From Eubacteriales bacterium (GTDB lineage Bacteria; Bacillota; Clostridia; Christensenellales; CAG-138), in the NCBI GenBank assembly GCA_028703645.1, contig JAQVML010000056.1, forward strand, positions 1-7,321: DNA of 7,321 bases, read 5' to 3'. Shown here one piece after another: positions 1-5,125 of this stretch (positions are counted from its first letter, which is position 1; the number at the start of each line of letters is the position of its first letter). Under the pieces are notes generated by a model. That model did no database searches, was not told the DNA's origin, and worked only from the letters and a program-made list of their open reading frames with translations. The translations under genes and the position numbers were made by a program.

Positions 1-167
1 ATAATTGCAGCCACAGTAATTGTTACTATTCCACCCATTTCCTCTGATAGTCCCATACCAATTGCTGTGGTAATAGACTTTGGTAATAGAGTTACATATT
101 CCTCATGACTGAAACTGAATAATTTAGCAAATGCCAGCACACATAACATGGCGGTAAGTACCCCCGA
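1..167 (-). CDS. LrgB/YohK-family membrane protein, internal fragment (cut at both ends)
   Basis: Reading the minus strand from about 167 down to 1 gives 55 codons with no stop. The translation contains the LrgB signature LLPKSITTAIGMGLSEEMGG, which matches the LLPKSVTTPIA region in the middle of LrgB/YohK proteins (about 230 aa). It is preceded by one hydrophobic helix and followed by the start of another. LrgB proteins are polytopic membrane proteins that work with LrgA/CidA in murein hydrolase control or pyruvate/glycolate transport. The C-terminal part runs off the left edge. The N-terminal ~90 residues are missing because the sequence changes to dnaG near 160-172. Base composition is about 38% G+C against 59% just after the joint, and codons are AT-rich (TTA, ATA, CTA). 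It therefore probably comes from another genome or a distant locus. The family call rests on the motif; the exact right boundary is uncertain by about 10 bases. Confidence 0.8.
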
Positions 168-169
168 TA

Positions 170-457
170 ACGGAGGCGTACGCGCATGGCGAAGAACCGA
201 ATTTGCCGCTGTTGATGGCCGAAATGACGAAAGAAGACGCCGAACGCGTGAGTGAGGCACTCAAAGACGAGGCAACCTGTGCAGAGCCGGAAAAGGCGGC
301 AAGGGACTGCCTCAATCGGATTGAAAAATGCAATCTATCGGAACAAATAGAAGAGATCAAACGTCAACTGATTGATCCTGCAATATCGGCGGATCGACGG
401 GCGGAATACTTAAGAGAAATGCAGGTTTTAAACCTGAGGAAGAGGGGTATGAGTTGA
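170..457 (+). CDS. dnaG: DNA primase DnaG, C-terminal fragment (5' part missing)
   Basis: This open frame ends at the TGA at 455-457 and has no stop back to 155-157. It encodes only ~95 residues, against about 600 for a complete DnaG. The residues are mostly helical and charged (LSEQIEEIKRQL, then ADRRAEYLREMQVLNLRKRG), as in the DnaB-helicase-binding C-terminal domain of bacterial primases. The identification leans on position: dnaG directly precedes sigA in the macromolecular synthesis operon of Firmicutes, and the stop overlaps the sigA start here. The zinc finger and TOPRIM catalytic domains are absent. An in-frame TTG at 203 has no good ribosome binding site and is unlikely to be a true start. 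DnaG is essential, so this copy is most simply the tail of an intact gene whose 5' part was replaced by foreign sequence during assembly. The left limit given is approximate. Confidence 0.75.
   Translation, partial: TEAYAHGEEPNLPLLMAEMTKEDAERVSEALKDEATCAEPEKAARDCLNRIEKCNLSEQIEEIKRQLIDPAISADRRAEYLREMQVLNLRKRGMS
436..457 (+). promoter_or_regulatory. Shine-Dalgarno and overlapping stop/TTG start at dnaG-sigA
   Basis: The purine run GAGGAAGAGGGG (436-447) lies 6 bases before a TTG at 454-456. That TTG overlaps the dnaG TGA (455-457) in the four bases TTGA. This places sigA translation under coupling to dnaG and decides the sigA start: the ATG at 449 is in the dnaG frame, and the next in-frame ATG (538) would remove part of region 1.1. 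Confidence 0.7.
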
Positions 458-1551
458 AAGGAACGGGTACGGTGGAAGGAAAAGAAGCGCGCGCGCAAAA
501 ATTGAACGACTTGATTGAGTCCGGCAAACAGAAGGGCATGCTTTCCTATAAGGAGATCATGGATGCGCTGGAGGAGCTGGAGCTCGATCAGGAACAAATT
601 GAAAAAGTCTACGATCACCTGGAAGAGCTGAATATCGATATCGTGGAAGATGTTGAGATGCCGGAAGATATCAATCAGGAGATCGCGGAGATCGAAAATA
701 CGCTGGCTGCCGTCGAGGGAATCAACATCGACGATCCGGTTCGCATGTATCTCAAAGAGATCGGCAAAGTACCACTGCTGACCGCAAATCAGGAAGTAGA
801 GATCGCCCAGCGTATGGCGGACGGCGACCCGGAAGCAAAGCATCAACTCGCCGAGGCAAACCTTAGACTCGTGGTCTCCATCGCAAAGCGCTATGTCGGG
901 CGCGGGATGCTCTTTCTTGACCTGATTCAAGAGGGTAATCTGGGTCTGATCAAAGCGGTAGAAAAGTTTGACTATCGCAAGGGCTATAAGTTTTCCACAT
1001 ATGCAACGTGGTGGATTCGCCAAGCGATTACGCGCGCGATTGCGGATCAGGCGCGCACGATTCGTATCCCTGTTCACATGGTGGAAACGATCAACAAACT
1101 CATCCGCGTCAATCGCCAGCTCGTGCAGGAATACGGACGCGATCCACGACCGGACGAAATCGCAAAAGAGATGGGTATTTCCGAAGAAAAGGTGCGTGAG
1201 ATCATCAAGATTGCGCAGGAGCCTGTCTCGCTGGAAACGCCGATCGGTGAAGAGGACGACTCCCACCTTGGCGATTTTATCCCGGACGACGATGCGCCCG
1301 CTCCGGCGGAAGCGGTAGCCGTAACGCTGCTCAAAGAACAGCTCATGGACGTGCTCAATTCACTTACCCCGCGCGAAGCAAAGGTTCTGCGCCTGCGCTA
1401 CGGCCTCGACGACGGCAAGGCGCGCACGCTGGAAGAAGTCGGCAAAGAATTCAACGTAACCCGCGAGCGCATTCGTCAAATTGAAGCAAAAGCGCTCAGA
1501 AAGCTTCGCCACCCGAGCCGTAGTAAGAGACTCAAAGACTTCCTCGAATAA
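454..1551 (+). CDS. sigA: RNA polymerase primary sigma factor SigA/RpoD (sigma-70)
   Basis: The 365-residue product is the vegetative sigma factor, which directs core RNA polymerase to -35/-10 promoters. All regions are visible. Region 1.1 is at about 12-65 (LIESGKQKGMLSYKEI). Region 1.2 is at 93-125 (DPVRMYLKEIGKVPLLT). Region 2 is at 135-210, with the core-binding LIQEGNLGLIKAVEKF and the -10 recognition and melting stretch YKFSTYATWWIRQAITRAI. Region 3 is at 211-285. Region 4 is at 300-365, with the helix-turn-helix TLEEVGKEFNVTRERIRQIE that reads the -35 box and the usual ending RSKRLKDFLE. Length and architecture match the short SigA of Firmicutes, which lacks the large non-conserved insert of proteobacterial RpoD. 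The TTG start is preferred because it has a strong ribosome binding site and gives a full region 1.1. The gene follows dnaG in the classical operon order, and a hairpin follows the stop. Confidence 0.97.
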   Translation: MKGTGTVEGKEARAQKLNDLIESGKQKGMLSYKEIMDALEELELDQEQIEKVYDHLEELNIDIVEDVEMPEDINQEIAEIENTLAAVEGINIDDPVRMYLKEIGKVPLLTANQEVEIAQRMADGDPEAKHQLAEANLRLVVSIAKRYVGRGMLFLDLIQEGNLGLIKAVEKFDYRKGYKFSTYATWWIRQAITRAIADQARTIRIPVHMVETINKLIRVNRQLVQEYGRDPRPDEIAKEMGISEEKVREIIKIAQEPVSLETPIGEEDDSHLGDFIPDDDAPAPAEAVAVTLLKEQLMDVLNSLTPREAKVLRLRYGLDDGKARTLEEVGKEFNVTRERIRQIEAKALRKLRHPSRSKRLKDFLE

Positions 1552-1560
1552 ACCGTATAT

Positions 1561-1587
1561 ATTGCCCGCCGCTCGTCGGCGGGCGAT
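1561..1587 (+). terminator. Hairpin after sigA, probable weak terminator or attenuator
   Basis: GCCCGCCG (1564-1571) pairs perfectly with CGGCGGGC (1577-1584) around a 5-base loop. Three more pairs, one of them U-G, extend the stem to 11 bp. Only three T residues follow, so termination is probably partial. It lies between sigA and the kinase gene, 33 bases before the next start. It would let some transcripts continue into 1618-2864, or act as a 3' stabiliser. Confidence 0.6.
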
Positions 1588-1617
1588 TTCGGAACAAGTC
1601 ATGATGGAGAGCAAATC

Positions 1618-2166
1618 ATGAAAATCGCGATCATCGGCTTCAGCGGATCGGGAAAGTCCACGCTGGCGAAGAAACTCGCACAGGAACTGAACATAGAGCC
1701 GCTTTACCTCGATCGCGTGCAATTTCAACCGAACTGGATCGAGCGGGAGCCGGAAGCTGCGCGGCAGATCGTTCGCCGGGAGATGCAGAAGTTTAGCTGG
1801 GTGATCGACGGGAACTACACGCATCTATTACGCGAAGAGCGAATGCGCGATGCGGACGAGATCATATTTCTCAACTATCCTCGCCTGACCTGTCTGGTTC
1901 GCGCGCTGAAACGCCACCGGGAGTTTCGCGGGAACACGAGGGAGAGCATGGCGGATGGTTGTATTGAGCGGATGAATCTCGAGTTTGCGTGGTGGATTTT
2001 GCACAAAGGAAGAGAACGCGCCCGCGTGAACGGTTTCTGGAACATCGTGCGAACATACCCGCAAAAAACAGCGGTGATTCGAAGTGATCGCGTATTGCGG
2101 CAATATCTGAACGAACGAAACAAGAAATCAGACAAAAAAGAGAACGAAGACAACGGAGAAGTATGA
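1618..2166 (+). CDS. FlaR-like P-loop nucleotide kinase (DNA topology modulation protein family)
   Basis: The 182-residue protein opens with a Walker A motif, GFSGSGKST (residues 7-15). It is followed by LDRVQFQPNW and by VIDGNYTHLLREERMRDADEI with IFLNYPR (about residues 62-87). This arrangement is typical of the adenylate-kinase-like family often annotated 'DNA topology modulation protein' or FlaR, whose members are about 170-190 aa. The protein should bind ATP and phosphorylate a nucleotide or other small acceptor. The true substrate of the family is poorly defined, and the topology name comes from an indirect phenotype. The start is supported by GGAGAG at 1606-1611, 6 bases before the ATG. 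The last ~15 residues are lysine- and glutamate-rich and probably disordered. The stop overlaps the next gene's ATG by four bases (ATGA at 2163-2166), so the two are translationally coupled. Confidence 0.85.
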   Translation: MKIAIIGFSGSGKSTLAKKLAQELNIEPLYLDRVQFQPNWIEREPEAARQIVRREMQKFSWVIDGNYTHLLREERMRDADEIIFLNYPRLTCLVRALKRHREFRGNTRESMADGCIERMNLEFAWWILHKGRERARVNGFWNIVRTYPQKTAVIRSDRVLRQYLNERNKKSDKKENEDNGEV

Positions 2167-2864
2167 AACGGTATCGTATCATCGATCAGAAACAAATTAA
2201 AACCAAGCAGCTTTTGTTGACGCCGCTCAATGCAGATGAGCTCGCACAAGAGGAAGCACGCGAGAGCGACGAGCTTTTGCGTGGTGGGATTGTGGAGATG
2301 CGTCGAAACGTTTTAGAACATCCCGAAGACGCGCTTTGGTATACCGGCTGGCGTATTTCCTTAAAAAAGGATGGAACCAATGTCGGACTGCTTGGGTTTC
2401 ACGGATTGCCGACGAATAAAACGGTTGAACTCGGTCTCAACATCTATCCCGACTCTCGCGGATACGGATATGGGCAAGAGGCGATTGAGGCGCTTTGCAA
2501 TTGGGCTTTCGGCAGCACGGAAGGATATTTCATCAGCGTGCTGGCAGATGAAAAGAATGAAGCTCTGAATTGTGTATTAAAGAAGCTGAAGTTTTATCGT
2601 GTGGAGAGCCCTGTTGAAGGTGCGTTTGCCTGGGAGCTTGAGCGACCGGCGAGCGCGTGGATTTCTTTTTATCTGTGCATCGGCCTTTGCCTGGGGCTTG
2701 CGCTCGGGTCAAGCTTTTTTGGCAGTCAACTGACCGGATTGACGATTGGGCTTGCTGCGGGGCTTGCGCTTGGCGCCACGATGGACGCGCAGGATCGCGC
2801 GGCAAGAAAGAGGGAGAACCCGCCGGTCAGGATCGACCCGAAAGTGGAAGAGACGAAAGAATAA
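2163..2864 (+). CDS. GNAT-family N-acetyltransferase with C-terminal two-helix glycine-rich membrane tail
   Basis: Residues 1-160 of this 233-residue protein form a RimJ/RimL-like GNAT domain. LLLTPLNADE (17-26) is the first strand and helix, ELGLNIYPDSRGYGYGQEAI (89-108) contains the acetyl-CoA pyrophosphate loop RxxGxG, and NEALNCVLKKLKF (132-144) is the usual late helix. GNAT enzymes transfer the acetyl group of acetyl-CoA to an amine; the acceptor cannot be read from sequence. Residues 164-206 form two hydrophobic helices with small-residue spacing (GLCLGLALG, then GLAAGLALG). A basic segment (DRAARKRE) and a charged end follow. The tail resembles small glycine-zipper membrane proteins common in Firmicutes and would tether the enzyme to the membrane with the catalytic domain probably cytosolic. 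The start overlaps the kinase stop, with GGAGAAG just upstream. No convincing terminator follows in 2865-2944. Confidence 0.85.
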   Translation: MKRYRIIDQKQIKTKQLLLTPLNADELAQEEARESDELLRGGIVEMRRNVLEHPEDALWYTGWRISLKKDGTNVGLLGFHGLPTNKTVELGLNIYPDSRGYGYGQEAIEALCNWAFGSTEGYFISVLADEKNEALNCVLKKLKFYRVESPVEGAFAWELERPASAWISFYLCIGLCLGLALGSSFFGSQLTGLTIGLAAGLALGATMDAQDRAARKRENPPVRIDPKVEETKE

Positions 2865-2944
2865 GTTTGTGATCCTGCGTGTGAAAGCCGGATAAATATT
2901 TCGACGGATTCCATAAAGGCCGTATAAAGATTCTTCCGAAGCAA

Positions 2945-2974
2945 TTGAATTTCGTGTTTGTTTTACGGTAGCAT
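2945..2974 (+). promoter_or_regulatory. Candidate sigma-A promoter for the small membrane peptide
   Basis: TTGAAT (2945-2950) and TAGCAT (2969-2974) sit 18 bases apart and match the -35 and -10 consensus at four positions each. The boxes are 31 bases before the small-gene ATG, just upstream of its ribosome binding site. The match is moderate; support comes mainly from position and from the independent terminator after the gene. Confidence 0.4.
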
Positions 2975-3005
2975 ACAGACAACGAAATCATAGGAGGAAC
3001 TGAAT

Positions 3006-3098
3006 ATGGGAATTGCACTCACTTTTCTTGGCATCGTTGCCGTTTGCTCGCTTGTTTATTTCCTCATGGAATGGGCCGATCAGAAAAAGAAAAAGTAA
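3006..3098 (+). CDS. 30-residue single-pass membrane peptide (KdpF-like or orphan small protein)
   Basis: A short open frame starts at ATG 3006 and stops at TAA 3096-3098. It is preceded by a near-perfect Shine-Dalgarno, AGGAGG (2992-2997), with 8-base spacing. The peptide has a hydrophobic core of about 19 residues (IALTFLGIVAVCSLVYFLM), then EWADQ and a KKKK end. This predicts one membrane helix with the lysine tail in the cytosol. It has its own promoter-like boxes and a strong terminator starting 19 bases after the stop, so it is probably made from a monocistronic RNA of about 180 bases. KdpF, the small subunit of the Kdp potassium pump, has similar size and a similar LVY-aliphatic pattern, and Kdp-type regulators lie just downstream; however, the usual kdpA does not follow. 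A type I toxin-like peptide is another possibility, but no clear antisense RNA gene was found. The coding call is good; the function is unknown. Confidence 0.7.
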   Translation: MGIALTFLGIVAVCSLVYFLMEWADQKKKK

Positions 3099-3116
3099 CC
3101 AAAAGACAGACCAAAA

Positions 3117-3157
3117 AACACCGTCGTTTTTTCAAAATGGCGGTGTTCTTTCTTTTT
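3117..3157 (+). terminator. Strong rho-independent terminator after the small peptide gene
   Basis: AACACCGTC (3117-3125) pairs with GGCGGTGTT (3139-3147). The stem continues through a G-U pair and TTTT/AAAA to a 3-base loop, giving about 14 pairs. The tail CTTTCTTTTT (3148-3157) follows at once. The hairpin isolates the small peptide gene from the sensor kinase gene. The A-rich 5' flank (3113-3118) would also give a U tract on the opposite strand. Confidence 0.9.
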
Positions 3158-3227
3158 ACTCATTTTCTATCCAACGGTTTTGCGTTGTGATAAGATAGGA
3201 TCGAACGAAAGAAATATCACAGTCTAT

Positions 3228-3251
3228 GATTGAATAAAAACAGGCTCAATC
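3228..3251. repeat. Short inverted repeat in the kinase leader
   Basis: GATTGA (3228-3233) and TCAATC (3246-3251) form a perfect 6-base inverted repeat with a 12-base spacer. It lies 31 bases before the sensor kinase ATG and overlaps a -10-like TATGAT (3225-3230). It could be an operator for autoregulation by the response regulator, but the arms are short and chance is possible. Confidence 0.25.
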
Positions 3252-3281
3252 TCAAGCAATATCGCCGGGAATAGCTGCAAC

Positions 3282-4343
3282 ATGAAGAAACACATTCAAA
3301 TCATTTTAAAGGACATCGTCGTCACAATCGGTATTCTTTCCGTGGTGACGGGGTTATGCTTGCTGCTCGATCGAATGGACGATGTGCAGCATAGCGACGC
3401 ATATGTCTCCATGCTGTTTATCCTCGCGGTGTTTCTGGTTTCGCGCGTGACCAACGGTTATCTGTTTGGGCTGTTGGCATCGCTCTATGGCGTATTGACG
3501 GTGAACTATTTCTTTACTTACCCTTATTTTGAGTTTAACTTCTCAATGCCTGGGTATCCAATTACGATGGTTGCGCTCGTTTCCGTCTCTATGCTGACCA
3601 GTGCGTTGACAACGCGAATGAAGCGGCAGGAGCAGGTGCGCGCGGAGGCGGAGAAAGAGAAACTACGCAGCGATTTACTGCGTGCGATATCGCATGATTT
3701 TCGCACGCCGCTGACTTCCATCATAGGCGCAAATGCGGTTCTTTCGGAGAACGGCGAGGCGCTGAGCGAATCTCAAAAGCAACAGTTGCACCAGACGATT
3801 GAAAAAGAGGCGCAGTGGTTGCGGCGAATCGTGGAAAACCTGCTGATGGTCACACGCATTTCGGAGAGCAGCGAAGCAAAGATTCTCAAATCACCGGAGG
3901 TGGTGGAGGAAATCGTCGCCGCCGCCGTAGAGAAATTCAAATCCCGCTTTCCCGCGCTTCCGGTTATCGTAACCGTGCCGGACGAAGTGGTCATCTGCTC
4001 GATGGACGCGCTTTTGATGGAACAAGCGCTGCTCAATCTGCTGCAAAACGCGGCGCTGCACGCAAAAAACGCAAGCTATGTTAAAATTGCGGTCACGTGT
4101 GAAGAAAAGAACCTGGTCGTCAGCGTGTCGGACGACGGTTGCGGAATGAAGCCGGAATTTCTCAATCGCTTTCGGTTGAACAAAGGAATCGAACGCGACG
4201 GATACGGAGATTCGACCAGAACGACTGGGATCGGACTTACGGTTTGCAACGCGATTGCAACCGCGCATGACGGAACATTGCGTCTGAGTAACGGCGCTCA
4301 CGGCGGGTTTTGCGCGACCATACTGCTTCCGCTGGAGGGGTGA
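3282..4343 (+). CDS. kdpD: KdpD-type sensor histidine kinase lacking the N-terminal KdpD and Usp domains (DUF4118)
   Basis: The 353-residue protein corresponds to the C-terminal half of KdpD (about 900 aa in Escherichia coli). Four hydrophobic segments within residues 10-110, closely spaced with short loops, form the DUF4118 membrane module. A basic linker follows (TRMKRQEQVRAEAEKEK). The dimerisation and phosphoacceptor motif RAISHDFRTPLTSIIGA (134-150) contains His138. The ATP-binding domain has an N box, NLLQNAALHA (252-261), a G1 box, DDGCGM (284-289), and a G2 box, TGIGLTVCNAIATAHDG (315-331). It is expected to sense membrane or ionic state and phosphorylate the KdpE-like regulator, whose gene begins 3 bases after this stop. 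The N-terminal KdpD and universal-stress-like domains, which in full KdpD tune the response to potassium and in some Firmicutes bind c-di-AMP, are absent. The ribosome binding site is weak (GGGA at 3267-3270, 11 bases away), so translation may be low. Confidence 0.9.
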   Translation: MKKHIQIILKDIVVTIGILSVVTGLCLLLDRMDDVQHSDAYVSMLFILAVFLVSRVTNGYLFGLLASLYGVLTVNYFFTYPYFEFNFSMPGYPITMVALVSVSMLTSALTTRMKRQEQVRAEAEKEKLRSDLLRAISHDFRTPLTSIIGANAVLSENGEALSESQKQQLHQTIEKEAQWLRRIVENLLMVTRISESSEAKILKSPEVVEEIVAAAVEKFKSRFPALPVIVTVPDEVVICSMDALLMEQALLNLLQNAALHAKNASYVKIAVTCEEKNLVVSVSDDGCGMKPEFLNRFRLNKGIERDGYGDSTRTTGIGLTVCNAIATAHDGTLRLSNGAHGGFCATILLPLEG

Positions 4344-4346
4344 GAG

Positions 4347-5054
4347 ATGGACTACGCTTCGCGAATTTTGGTGGTAGAGGACGAACACGGAATCAGCGAC
4401 TTTATCGGCACAATTCTCAAAGCGAACGGCTACGATGTGGAGAAAGCGGTCAACGGCAAAGAAGCGCTGATGATGATTGCTTCACATTGTCCCGACGCAG
4501 TGGTGCTCGACCTTGGACTGCCCGACATCGACGGGCAGAAGATCATCGCCTCTGTGCGCGAGTGGTCGAGCGTACCGATTCTCGTCGTCTCGGCGCGCAC
4601 GCATGAGCGGGACAAGATCACCGCCTTTGAGTTGGGAGCCGACGACTACATCACCAAGCCGTTCTCCACGGGAGAGCTGATTGCGCGCATCAAGACCGCG
4701 CTGCGCCACGTCAAGGCGAAGGAGTGTGCACTGGAGATTGCGCAAAAGCCGCGCTACCGGCTGAAACTGCTGACGATTGATTACGAGAAGCGAAGGGTTT
4801 GGATCGGCAGCGAGGACGTTCACCTGACGCAGATCGAATACCGGATTGTCGAGCTCTTGAGCCGGAACGCGGGGCGCGTTATGACGTATGACACGATCAT
4901 GAAGCAAATCTGGGGTCCTGCGGTCGTTCAGGATCATCAGGTGTTGCGCGTCAACATGGCAAACATTCGCAGAAAACTGGAGCAGAATCCAGCGGAACCG
5001 GTCTACATCCGCACCGAGATTGGCGTTGGCTACTGGATGGCGGAAGACGAATGA
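4347..5054 (+). CDS. kdpE: KdpE-type response regulator, OmpR/PhoB family
   Basis: The 235-residue transcription factor has an N-terminal receiver domain (about 5-120). It shows the acidic pair E11/D12, the phosphoacceptor Asp55 in VVLDLGLPDIDG, Ser82 in VVSAR and Lys104 in DDYITKPF. A winged-helix DNA-binding domain (about 135-235) follows, with LTQIEYRIVELL, the recognition-helix stretch HQVLRVNMANIRRKLEQNP and the terminal wing YIRTEIGVGYWM. The receiver and the C-terminal ending match KdpE closely. In the classic system phosphorylated KdpE activates kdpFABC, the high-affinity potassium pump. No pump gene is in this window, so targets must lie elsewhere or differ. The start is supported by GGAGGGG (4334-4340), 6 bases before the ATG and inside the end of the kinase gene, so the two are co-translated. 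A symmetrical terminator begins 17 bases after the stop. Confidence 0.93.
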   Translation: MDYASRILVVEDEHGISDFIGTILKANGYDVEKAVNGKEALMMIASHCPDAVVLDLGLPDIDGQKIIASVREWSSVPILVVSARTHERDKITAFELGADDYITKPFSTGELIARIKTALRHVKAKECALEIAQKPRYRLKLLTIDYEKRRVWIGSEDVHLTQIEYRIVELLSRNAGRVMTYDTIMKQIWGPAVVQDHQVLRVNMANIRRKLEQNPAEPVYIRTEIGVGYWMAEDE

Positions 5055-5071
5055 CGAAAAATCGAGGCAAG

Positions 5072-5111
5072 AAAAATTCCGGCATCGACGACAGCGTTGC
5101 CGGAATTTTTT
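5072..5111. terminator. Bidirectional terminator between convergent operons
   Basis: AAAAATTCCGGCA (5072-5084) pairs perfectly over 13 bp with TGCCGGAATTTTT (5098-5110) around a 13-base loop. Each strand ends the hairpin in a T tract. It therefore serves the kinase/regulator operon on the plus strand and, from the other side, the aminomutase operon on the minus strand, whose stop is at 5126-5128. Confidence 0.92.
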
Positions 5112-5125
5112 AGAATTTGGTGCAG

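Noticed and set aside
364..1266. 300-codon open frame on the minus strand opposite sigA
   Set aside because: It lies entirely opposite a highly conserved sigma factor gene, has no recognisable domain, and is explained by codon bias of the real gene leaving the antisense frame open.
2163..2864. Reading the GNAT protein as AblB, the beta-lysine acetyltransferase partner of KamA (AblA)
   Set aside because: It is 2.2 kb away on the other strand, in a different operon, and is RimJ/RimL-like with a membrane tail that I do not associate with AblB.
2865..3005. Riboswitch or other structured leader upstream of the small peptide gene
   Set aside because: No known riboswitch core or long complementary arms were visible by eye. 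The region is short and AT-rich.
3006..3098. Firm assignment of the small peptide as KdpF
   Set aside because: Only length and hydrophobic pattern agree. kdpA does not follow, and a terminator separates it from the kinase, so it is kept as a possibility only.
3013..3198. 61-codon plus-strand frame overlapping the small membrane peptide gene
   Set aside because: It lacks a ribosome binding site and reads through the terminator hairpin. The 30-codon frame at 3006 has the AGGAGG site.
3244..3249. Minus-strand promoter for an antisense RNA to the small peptide (TTGAGC with TAGACT 17 bases away)
   Set aside because: Each box matches the consensus at only four positions, and nothing else supports an antisense transcript.
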